This document shows positions 36,973 to 50,324 of a stretch of DNA of 64,000 nucleotides, in pieces. Each line of letters begins with the position of its first letter. The stretch's first letter is position 1. The stretch covers positions 2,237,001 through 2,301,000 of the forward strand of contig NC_135556.1 of assembly GCF_964340395.1 (NCBI RefSeq). The letters are read 5' to 3'. A model generated the notes under the pieces. The model had not been told where the DNA came from and did no database searches. It saw only the letters and a list, made by a program, of their open reading frames with translations. The position numbers and the translations under genes are program-made. Source of the stretch: Glandiceps talaboti. Lineage: Eukaryota; Hemichordata; Enteropneusta; Spengelidae.

Positions 36973-38091
36973 GTAAGTTTCAAACTTTCTGTACGCTATG
37001 TGGTGTATCCGCTATGTGTGTACACTTGTGGAGTAGTACACTAGTGACGATCGTATCAATTTTGCAAGCGTGGGCCAATAACAGAATGGCATATAATCAA
37101 CTATAATCAAGCGAAACCTCAAATTGTGGAAAGTTTAGAAGTTATTGTATTTCTAAAACGTGCACATTGATTATTACCGACGCACTGGAACATGATCGAG
37201 TGACAGCCATTTTGTTTTCATTCAACGGACATGTACATTCCACTCAGGAAACAAATGACAACATTGGATATATGGGGAGAGTTCATGAAGAGAAAACGTA
37301 CCAAAAATGAATACGTATCGGCTGTCACATGTGTCATACACGTACATGTACGTACTACAAACCTCTGCTACAAACAATTTTATTAGACACGGTTTAGAGT
37401 GGATAGTTTTGACCTCATGATGAAATGTCTGTGGTCTCTTCCTTGAAACTTTGAAATTTTAACTAATAATTGTAGCGTTATTTATTTATTTATTTATTTT
37501 TAATTTTGTTTCTTTTAGTTTTTTTCTTAGCTCATGTGGGTTTAGCAATCAAAGATCATGAGATCACATAGAGAGATTTAGACAACATTTCCCACTAGCA
37601 TGAAATTTTTTGTGTGTGGCTGCTATATTTTGACTATAGGTAAAAAAAAAAAATTTCTCTTTATGAATACTAGACTGATCATAACTTTGTTTTGTCTATC
37701 ATACAGTTTTGTTAGGAGACATTGCTTTCCACATGTAGATGTAAATCCTTCAGTTACAACATTTAAAATTGCAATTTGTAGTTTATGAACTTTATAAAAC
37801 TGCTCACTTACTGAAATATTCAACAGCTTTTTGCAAATTTACAAAATAAACATCATTTAGGTTTACCATTTTGTTTGTGTTGATGGGATGATGTTCTGTT
37901 CATGTGTGAATAATATAGCCATGTCTCCAATGTCACTACTTCAAGTAAATGTGTGAGATAAACTTTAAATATTATTATAAGTATTTTATTTCACTTAGAG
38001 AAAGTTAAGTTTGTGAACTAATTTGATATCATAATGTAAGTTACCAACTGATTATTAATTAAATGTCTGTTATGTTTTATTTTCTATTCAG

Positions 38092-38250
38092 GGCTTACAC
38101 ATGTACAAATGCTGACAAATTCCACTGCAAGAAATGGACTGAAAGTGATTGTCAGATGTGATGTTTGTGGTGACAACCCTCTAGTGGTGTCACTTGTATT
38201 AGCTTACAAGACCTTACATCAGCTATTGCCAGGCCAATATTGAGATGTCA
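38092..38250 (+). ncRNA. Possible second exon of the divergent transcript
   Basis: TTTTATTTTCTATTCAG precedes GGCTTACACATG, a good polypyrimidine tract and acceptor. The short frame continued from 36956 reads AYTCTNADKFHCKKW and stops at 38159-38161. The 3' limit is not visible. Confidence 0.25.
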
Positions 38251-39545
38251 GCAATCTACCACTAGCTAACCCAGTAAACATGAAGATTACATCTTCATCC
38301 GAGTGTCTAAGAAATTTTTTTTTATACACTTTGCTGTTCCAAATTCACAAAGTAAAGATCAATTTAGAAACCAGTACACCACTCTCTCCAGGGGAATGTG
38401 TACAGAAATGTTATTGTTACTGAAAAAGTACAGCCATTTACAGTTCCTTGTTGATGAAAGTGATCAACAGTGGTAATGATAATCACACCCTCTGAATACC
38501 ATTCAGTTCTGCAAAACTGTTCTCATAAAATGCCAGCTAGTGTTACTAAATAATTTTGTGAACAATGATGCATGTAATATTTGATGGACTAAATATACTT
38601 CAATGCCAGCATCACCTAAACTTGACAATTCTTAGGCTAGAGGCTCAAGTATTTCTCTCTCTGTGGGGGTAATTTTCTTACACAATTCATGCACCTAACT
38701 GAAGGTAACGTGTCTTTTATGGATGTTGTCAATATATGTGTCCTAATGTTGCTTAGATTATGTAACATGATACATGCTTTCTATGCTTTGACTGTTGAAT
38801 TCAGAATATTACAGTACTGAAATTTGTGTTAGTTCATGGTTAAAAAAGTAGTCATGCCATTGTTTGGATATTTATCTAAGTTTAGATATAAATATGGCTC
38901 AGATTTGAACGTATCGAGTTTTAGCAATAATTGTCATCTATTTGATGAAATTAGAAGACAATGTTATCCTCACTTTCCTAAAAAGCTGTCAAGTTTTCTA
39001 GTTGTTTTTAATGTTAATAAATATTACTTTCTATTTGTCAAAAAATTGCTGATGGTTGCTAATTTGTATTTTGATTGACAGACACATTATGGTTTTGTAA
39101 ATGATCAACTTCTTCTCCAGCAGAATTCAGTTGCAATGAGCATACTCCATGTTTAATAGTTAGCAAAGTCTTACATCTTTTCATTACATTACTAGCTGAG
39201 ACAGGAATAGTTCTCATTTATGTATACACTGCGTACAAACACATCAATCATGACAGAAAAGTGGAGATAAACTACCATGGTATTGATTGAGATGGTCTTG
39301 ATTGTAAGTTCTATTCATTTCTATACAAACTGCTTGCCTTAAATTAACTTGAAGCAAAACTGAAATCTGAAAAAAAGGAATAAAAATGGTCTTTGAATGA
39401 TTGGATCAAATCAAGTCTTCTGTTTCTTGGTTTGTGTACTTTGACTGTTGTAGCCTTTGCCTATTCAAGTTTTACTGCTTTCTCTCAGGTTGCAAGGCAG
39501 ATTGGTGGTGAAGCATACAGAGACAGAGACAGACAGACAACACAT

Positions 39546-39584
<39 letters not shown>

Positions 39585-40360
39585 TACATGCATTGTTATG
39601 TTATGGTTGTTTGATCCATACCTCCAGTAATTGTAATAGGAGAAGCCATCTTGGTTTCTCCCAGGGTGTATGTTTCAAGTTGTTTTCTTTTATAGTAACT
39701 ATAGTTACACACATTTATAGTTTTCCAACCAAATCTCATATTAGGAGGGAACATTAGTTACATCAACGATTACCACTATTTACTGTTTCCATGGCAACGA
39801 ATGTGACAACAAGATACCATAAATACCCATTGGAAGACATTGGAATGCATTGTGACCATGTGACTTTGATGTAAAATATCTGAAAAGTTTGTACCGCGAC
39901 CCCAATTTTTTTTCCCATTCAATCGATTGGCATGATTAGGTTTATCTTTCGTCAAATTATTTCAAAAAGTTAAAACGAGGAAATAGCAAAAAGTTTAAAA
40001 AATATTTTTTTTTTTCAAAAAAATATGTCAAAAAGTTTTTCATTTTTGATTGTTAATCTTGAAATAAAACACAAATATTGCTATTATTTGACATGAATGT
40101 AAGCACCATATTATTAAGAAAGCAAAATGACCTGAAAAAATTATATTCATCGAAAAACTATATTGCCAGGAATTCATTTATTGACATATGCTTTTTTTGA
40201 CCGAAACCAGAACAATGAAACTCTAGAGGGCGCCCTCCTTCAAAAACTAGACGGTGGACCCCCAATTTTTTTTCCAAAAATATAAATCTTCCATCATAAT
40301 CTACCACTGGTACAAATTTGAAAGTGATCCGACGACTTTCAAAGTCGAGGTGCATTTCAC
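38251..40360. other. Non-coding stretch, probably the zinc-finger gene intron
   Basis: Contains a (CA)n at 39548-39582, A/T-rich runs near 40000, and CCCCAATTTTTTTTCC twice (39900 and 40260). If 40361-41486 and 36127-35291 are one gene, this stretch and 36200-38091 are its intron. Confidence 0.4.
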
Positions 40361-41486
40361 CTTAAAGGGACAACGTTTGTGTGTTGTGGTGGTCATCTTG
40401 CATTTGTAGACCTCTAGTTTGTCCAAAGCCTCACCCTCTGTCATCGTTGCCTTACTAGTCTTGATTTCACTCTGTGGTGATGCTTCATTGGTATTAGAAT
40501 CAGAATCAGAATCAGAATCAGAATCAAAGTTAGAATCAAATTCTGTGTCAGTTGAATTTCTATCATCATTCTCAACATTGTAGTCCTTGTCACTCTTCCT
40601 ATCACAATATCCTAAACTGGAATCAGAATCTAAATCATCAATGCATTCATATTTGCTTTCACAGACTTCATCACCTGGTTCATCACTTGACTCAGTGGCA
40701 GATGAATCAATCTCAATCTTAAGACAGTTTAAAGTATTCCCTTGTGTTTTGGTTAGATTTGCAGGAAACTTTACATTATCATGACACTGGTAGTTTGCTT
40801 CACTGCCTTCATCAGCTGACTCAGTAGCAGATGAATCAATGCCTGTTTTAAGATGACTGACACCATTTTCCTCTTCATTTTCATGTACTTCTGTTTCACT
40901 GTTCAATTCTTGTTTCATCACTATATTTCCTGGAAGCAGACAAACACTTTTATCACTTGAACACTCAACCATCACAGACCCTGATAAATCTACGTCTGTA
41001 CGTTTCAAACATTTTCCCTCCTGCACGGCTCCATTGTTCACAATTGTTAACTGAAATGGCTGCAATGTACACACATCCGTCGTGATATTTTCAGAACTAT
41101 ATTTCTCATTTTCTGTACATGTTAAATTTTCATCACTTGCTGGACTTGAGAAACCTACATATGTCCCACTTTCTTCATAACACGTTTCTTGTTTGACCAT
41201 AACACTGTTCAAATGTGATTGCCATGCCAAAGACTCCAGTTTTGGTAAGTTCAGGTCTGTCTCATTAGTTTGCCTACTGTTTTCTTCTGTATTAGTCAAC
41301 TTTTGTAGACGTGTTTGGTTTTCAACAGTTGGGTTTTTTTTTTCTTCTCTGTTTAACAACACAAGTTTTGGTAAAGGTGCCAGTTTTGGTAAGTCCATGT
41401 CTGTCTCAATATTTTGTACAATATTTTCTCCTGTATTAGTCACATGTGTTGGCCTCTCAACAGTTAGAATTCGTTTTCCCCCTCTC
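40361..41486 (-). CDS. Acidic N-terminal-type exon, probably of the zinc-finger gene
   Basis: On the minus strand TCTTTTTTTAACAG precedes the exon (acceptor at 41487), and CCCTTTAAG/GTGAAATG ends it (donor at 40361/40360). The 375 codons between are open and acidic, with a DSDSDSDSDS run and no finger until the last residues, THKRCPFK. There are two internal duplications: NIETDMDLPKLAPL against TNETDLNLPKLESL, and IDSSATESADEG against IDSSATESSDEP. Its phase-0 end joins in frame to CKLCKKSF at 36127, giving PFKCKLCKKSF, the normal look of a finger start. The frame extended to 41566 includes intron and is not used. Acidic stretches suggest a regulatory region of the protein. The first exon is not found. 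Confidence 0.6.
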
Positions 41487-41622
41487 CTGTTAAAAAAAGA
41501 CACAACAACATATGAAATCAAATTTTGGGTTAACATGAAAAAAACAACAACAACAGAATTGTCCATAAAATGACCTTGTATTTAAACCAGAAGATTTGAA
41601 TTCCGTGGGTTGTTTTTTTATT

Positions 41623-41641
41623 GGGGGGGGGGGGGGGGGGG
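41623..41641. repeat. Poly-G run (19 G)
   Basis: Uninterrupted G run following TTTTTTTATT. Confidence 0.95.
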
Positions 41642-41674
41642 TGTGTTCCATGGAAAACCCAATCAGTCTAATCC

Positions 41675-42358
41675 TAACAAATATTTGACATCAACACATT
41701 GACTTTGACAGTTAAATCATACGATTTCATAACTATGCTTGAAAACCAGCTAGAACGATAGTTTATGCTGTGCAAAGAGCAGACACTGCTGTACAATTTG
41801 CATATCACTGATGGGATCAGCATCTCATGAACACTTCTTAATCTAAACTCCACGAAGAACATTCCTATCATTCATATTTCAAGCTAATCTGCTCAATAAT
41901 ATTGGAATTATAGATTTTCACCAAAAAGACACATTTGTAGCCCTAATTTGCATATCACTGATGGGATCTTCATGTCATTTACAATTCTTAATCTAAACTC
42001 CACTAAGAATGTTCCCATCATATTTCAAGCTAATCTGCCAAATATTAATAATATTGGAATTATAGATTTTCACCAAAGAGACACATTTTTAGCCCTAATT
42101 TACATATCACTGATGAGATCGTCATGTCATGAACAATTCTTAATCTACACACCTCTAAGAACATTCCAACCAAATTTCAGATTCATCTGCTAAGTACTTT
42201 TGGAATTTAACATTTTTCACCAAAAATCACATTTTTGACCGAAATCACACAGTGGTAACATCATTTTGATTGGAACAATTTTCCAACTAGACACCCAGGG
42301 TAAAATATACCCACCAAATATCATGGCAGTCAGTTAAGTTGTTTTTGACTTTAAATTG

Positions 42359-42454
<96 letters not shown>

Positions 42455-42520
42455 GACAGACAGACAGACAGACAGACTGACTCACTTTGCCATGCGTATA
42501 GCACTACTGAAACTTATCAG
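41675..42520. mobile_element. Dispersed family F, copy c
   Basis: Three units of about 150 bp start AATTTGCATATCACTGATGG (about 41797, 41948) and AATTTACATATCACTGATGA (about 42099). The copy ends with TTGACTTTAAATTGTTCACA, a long CA run (42361-42450), GACA repeats to 42476, and ATAGCACTACTGAAA. Confidence 0.8.
42361..42476. repeat. (CA)45(GACA)n compound microsatellite
   Basis: 90 bp of CA followed by about 6 GACA units. Confidence 0.97.
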
Positions 42521-42817
42521 TTCAGTTAGTGTAACAAGCAAAAACATCAAAACTATAATTAGACACTGGTAGTGTTGGATATAACCAATGTTAAAGTGAA
42601 ACATAAATATTGGGTCATTGACAGTGCAACACTTATTTCACTCTCAGACACAAGCCTCAGGCTCCCATGCTATGAAAACTAGACAGTATAAAATTGTCAC
42701 ACTAAAAAAGGTTTGGTTTTGAGCAAAATTTGACAGGACTTTTTCACTAAGGAAATTCCTCCAACAGGATGGTCACAATTTGAGATAACAATATAAAACA
42801 AGCCATTGAGAATGACA

Positions 42818-43641
42818 TAGTCCCCGCTATGATTGGGTTTTAAGGAATTATCACTACTCTGATCACGCAACAACACTTGTGAACCTAAATCAAACAGACT
42901 TAGATATGTTGTGTCTGCTTGTCGGACATGGAACATGCATACAACAATAAAGGATTGGTCGGGTATGGGGGATCATATCAATATGAAAATGGATATGCAA
43001 ATGTATGTCATAAAACACTGTCCTGATACCAACTCTGAATGAGATCTGTTCAAGCATGTCTGAGTTATGGCTTTGGACATGGAAAATTCACAAACAAAAT
43101 GGCTGCCAGGCAGCCATATTGGATCGTATCATAACGAAAATGGATATGCACATGTATGTCATAGAACACTGTCCTAATACCAACTTTGAATGAGATCTGT
43201 TCAAGCATGTCTAAGTTATGGCTTTGGACATGAAAATTCACAAACAAAATGGCTGCCAGGCGGCCATATTGGATCGTATCATGACAACAATGAATATGCA
43301 CATATATGCCATAGAACACTGTCCTAATACCAACTTTGAATGAGATCTGTTTGAGCATGTCTGAGTTATGGCTTTAGACAGGGAAAATTCGCAAACAAAT
43401 GGCTGCTAGGCGGCCATATTGGATCGTATCATAAAACAAATTGACGTGCATATGTATGCCATAGCATGTTGCCCCTGTACCAAGTTTGAAAAAAATTGGT
43501 ACAGGCATCTCCAAGAAACGGCTGCGGACGGACGGACGGATGGACGCACGGACGCACGGACGGACGGACGGACGGATGGACGGACGGACAGATGGAACCC
43601 AATCCATAAGTCCCCGTTCCGGACTTCGTCCGCGGGCACTA
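42818..43641. mobile_element. Inverted-repeat element with internal 150-bp tandem units, copy 1
   Basis: The left end is TA-GTCCCCGCTATGATTG and the right end is CGCGGGCAC-TA, a mutated match to the intact copy at 55802. Between them are about 3.5 units of 150 bp (ATGGCTGCCAGGCAGCCATA, TATTGGATCGTATC, AGAACACTGTCCTAATACC), then a GGAC-rich run and a CCCCGTTCCGGACTTCGTCC hairpin. The TA borders would fit Tc1/mariner-type MITEs, but the 20 bp outside the left end (ATTGAGAATGACA) are also shared between copies, so the true end may lie further out. Confidence 0.65.
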
Positions 43642-43642
43642 A

Positions 43643-44482
43643 CAAACATAGTTAAGAGTTTATAGTGATTACAATGCCAGACACCGATACTTAAAGGCAG
43701 ATGTCCACTATATAAAGGGGATTATGGGTAATGTATGCATATGTCACAGCCAGTGACTACAATGTCAAACATAGTTAAGACTTTACAGTGACTACAATGT
43801 CAAACATAGTAAAGACTTTACAGTGATTACGATGTCAAACATAGTTAAGACTTTACAGTGACTACAATGTCAAACAGATGGCTAAGACTTTACAGTGACT
43901 ACAATGTCAAACATAGTTAAGACTTTACAGTGACTACAATGTCAAACATAGACAGTTAAGACTTTACAGTGACTACAATGTCAAACATAGATGGCTAAGA
44001 CTTTACAGTGACTACAATGTCAAACATAGTTAAGACTTTACAGTGACTACAATGTCAAACATAGTTAAGACTTTACAGTGATTACAATGTCAAACATAGT
44101 TAAGACTTTACAGGGATTACAATGTCAAACATAGACAGTTAAGACTTTACAATGATTACAATGTCAATGTCAAACATAGATAGTTAAGAGTTTACAGTGA
44201 TTACAATGACAAACATAGATGGTTAAAGACTTTACAGTGATTACAATGTCATAGAGTTAAGACTTTACAGTGATTACAATGTCAAACAGAAAGTTAAGAC
44301 TAGTGATTACAATGTCAAACATAGATGGTTAAGACTTTACAGTGATTACAATGTCAAACATAGAGTTAAGACTTTACAGCGATTACAATGTCAAACATAG
44401 AGTTAAGACTTTACAGTGATTACAATGTCAAACAGAAAGTTAAGACTACAGTGATTACAATGTCAAACATAGATGGTTAAGG
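43643..44482. repeat. 35-39-bp tandem array, about 22 copies
   Basis: The unit is TTAAGACTTTACAGTGATTA-CAATGTCAAACATAG with a variable ATGG or ACAG insert. It begins exactly where the inverted-repeat element ends. Confidence 0.95.
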
Positions 44483-45700
44483 TGTTTGTGTGGGCTAGGA
44501 CGTCAGGTGAATTTATCAATAAAACTATGTAAATCCACTCATACATTTTTATTTAGACGCACTGGAGTTGGAACTAGCAAAGGGCATACTGCCAATAAGC
44601 AGTAACACAGCCACAAACTTTGACCAACTAAGAGTAATTGACATTTTGCTGGGGAGTCCTGAGTAATACACACGGGGAGTGTGAGACTGAGAGTCTGCCG
44701 TAAAGATGTTTTAGTATTTTAAATGCCTGACTGTAAAACGTTGAGTGTCGGCATTTTTGTCAATTGTTATAAATTTAAAGAAGAAAAAAAAACGTTTGAT
44801 GGATGACAATTTTTTTGTCATCGTGAGCATGTGCTTCTGACAGAATCAGGTGCCCGCAGAAGTCTCGCCCACACTCCGAGTTAAGCATAAGTTCAGAAGT
44901 ACGGCGTCGATATATTATATACACACGATCTCGTCAAATGATTTTCCTTCCACGTTTTGTTTTCAAAATTCGGTGTCATCTCTGAAAGCAGTCAAACTTA
45001 ACTAAACTACATGTATTACTATTCACGTCGTATTCGTTTCTAGACTAAGGCAAATATAACACTACCGTGTCACATGGCGAGTATGAGTTCACATCGACAC
45101 AACTACAAGCGATGTATTTCAAAACAAATGCATGCGGTACAGTGAATACTGATCGAGCCAAGTTTGGTCTCCGTAGCGGTATTATAATCCCAGTATGTCT
45201 CTATGATGTTAGTCGATGTCATGACTAGCTGATAGTGCCAACAAATATTGAACATTTTATGAACGGCTTAGATATATTTAAGAGTCGCTTTCCTGAATAA
45301 AACAACCATTTTCAGATTGCATGCCGACATGGGCGACACATCAAGTAATCAAAGACACAACAACAAACAAATCCAAAGCAACTGTGTTTATTTATAGCAA
45401 TCTGCGGGTGGAAATCATGATTTTCCTACTGAATGATCCGTAACACACGTCAATTAAACTGAGGACCTAACTGAAACATTGAAACATTTTAATTTTGCTC
45501 ACATTGTACATTTGAGTCACCATGGACTATCAAACAGTCAATTTCAGGAACGACGATTTGCATCATAGACCTCATGTTTGCTTGTGCCATGTGTACCGTG
45601 CCGTTCACACGTGTGAGCTTACACTGTAGGCAAACTGGCTGTGTCTTTTTGGGCTAATGGAATGCGTATGGCTGTCTGCAGACACAAATTTTTCTATGTA
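44483..45700. other. Non-coding stretch
   Basis: No gene or repeat family recognised. Confidence 0.4.
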
Positions 45701-45710
45701 ATTTTTATTG

Positions 45711-46168
<458 letters not shown>

Positions 46169-46199
46169 ATATATTAATATATATACAACCTTGTGTTGT

Positions 46200-46411
46200 G
46201 CTGCATCTCTGATATATCAGATCCTCCTATTTTATCAACAGGATACAGTGGAAGTGATGACACATTATTAGCTGGTGTACATGTCGTGGGTAGAGTAGGT
46301 GACATATTAGCTGGTGTAGATGTCGTGGGTTGAGTAGATGACAAATTAACTGGAGTAGATGTTATGGGTTGATTGGCAGTTGACTGTCCACATGGTTGAT
46401 GTGCATAACAC
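46200..46411 (-). CDS. Exon-like Pro/Thr-rich segment, unidentified
   Basis: On the minus strand TTGATTGTTACAG precedes the segment and CACAAG/GTTGTA ends it. The frame reads [15 protein letters not shown], then three 13-residue repeats of the [13 protein letters not shown] type, then [15 protein letters not shown]. Its first codons match the exon-like segment at 57664-57789 (YYAHPRRS). Probably one exon of a repeated or transposon-derived gene; function unknown. Confidence 0.4.
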
Positions 46412-47259
46412 CTGTAACAATCAATTGGCAATATTAACTGTCTTCAGATCGAGTCCATGGAAAGATAATGGCTGTAAAAGTACTATGGTTAAATATGCAC
46501 ATACATGTAGTCTCTATATCATTAAACATTTGGAGATGAAATGTCCCTTTAGGGAGCCTTCAGTATTTACAGGGGGGGGGGGGGGGATAGAGGGGAGGGT
46601 CACATTTTCCAAACCTTTTCTTGGGGGTCATATTTTGCATTACAATATTTGGGGGAAGGTCCCATTTTACAAGCTGAAGTTTTGTGACCAAGTTGAAGAT
46701 TCAATTACATGTATTGTCAATTTGTTTCGTGTGTTTTGATATGTAAAAGTGAGATGAGCACTCAAACATTTATTTTTACGAGTACTTTACATGCCAAAAT
46801 ACAAAAATAACCAGATTTTAACTGAATGCCTTCTGTAAGGGTAGTCTTGCAATTTCATGATTCATGCAAGAAATTTAGCTCTACATCTGTGATTTTTTCA
46901 AGTCCCAGTGAAAGTTAGTTGAGAAAACGTTCAAATACCAGGAAAGCTTGCCATCCTTGACTGCACTTGGCTTTTGTGATCCCCTACATACCCGGGATAT
47001 GTACACCCATTTCCACGGCAAATAATAAATGAAATTGAAACCCGCATAACATGCATCAGAAAGTTTACTCACTTCATGGTACGGATCATAACAGTTGAAG
47101 AACTTTAATACAGTGACGTGATAAGGTATTATTGCCCTACTTTGTCCCTGGGTAAAATGAATACATTCTTGTTTCGATCGAGATTGACCGACGCACCATC
47201 TGCTCCAAATCATATACATGGGTGAAAGGTGTGATTTAGTTTTGAATGCCATAGAGAAC

Positions 47260-47425
47260 ATGGACAGTGATACATGTACTGACTCAAGTAGTAAGACTGA
47301 GTCAGATTAGAGTGACACTGATTATGGCAATACTGAAGGTGAAGGTGATTATGATGACAATGATATCAGGGAACTTTTACAAGTGACCAGATCAGGCAGA
47401 GTATGCACAACATGGACAGCATGTA
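47260..47425 (+). pseudogene. Acidic C-terminal tail fragment (ELLQVTRSGRVC), copy 2
   Basis: Reads MDSDTCTDSSSKTESD, a TAG, SDTDYGNTEGEGDYDDND and IRELLQVTRSGRVCTTW. It is the better-preserved relative of 25400-25545, and lies inside the TTA-flanked element. Confidence 0.45.
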
Positions 47426-47641
47426 TTATATACTAACTAGATTGTGTATGATTATAAGAGAAATGTCACTAGCCAGTCTTTTACTGTTTGTCACTTTATA
47501 TGTACAAATACTGCTTTCTAATACAGAGTCAAAATCATTTAATTTGTATGTATACATATAATGGGAATATTGATTAACATTCAGTATATGCAATTGTGCC
47601 GGGGAGGGTCATGTTTTAAATAAGCGACCTATCGGTCAGAA

Positions 47642-49862
<2,221 letters not shown>

Positions 49863-50019
49863 AAAATGGGACAAAGGGGAGGGTCCCTTTTTACAAATGG
49901 AGAATGGGGGAGGGTCATGTTTTTCTTAACAGACCATGTGTGATTTCCTCCCCCCCCCCCCATGTGTGATTTCCTCCGGCCTTCCCCCCCCCCCTCCCTT
50001 GTAAATACTGAAGGCTCCC

Positions 50020-50324
50020 TTACATTTTTACTTTGCCACGATTACCATTCACAGTTATGGGATTATAGTTTACAATGCCAAGGTCCCTGGACCATACCAG
50101 CGACTTTAAAAATCCAGTGGTCCTGCTGAAACAATTAGTGCTCCCAGGTCCCCCTAATGTGAAACATTAAATCTTACCTATGAATCTGCATATTCAGATG
50201 ACTTTTTAACATAGTTATTAACAGTAAGGTAATGGTCCGACGGACCAGACATGGTAAAATTTGTGTGGTCCGCCCAAAAAAATCGCTAGTCCCGGACCCA
50301 GGACCAGTGGATTTCTTCACCCCT
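50020..50324. other. Flank between the element and the satellite
   Basis: Contains two related GGTCC-rich pieces (50080-50155 and 50230-50315: GGACCATACCAGCGAC, GGACCAGTGGATTTC). No gene identified. Confidence 0.35.

Noticed and set aside
43065-43649. Minus frames with repeated FKVGIRTVFYDIHVHIH
   Set aside because: The same string recurs at 63333-63951 because the 150-bp unit recurs. It changes frame between copies, so it is not protein-coding.
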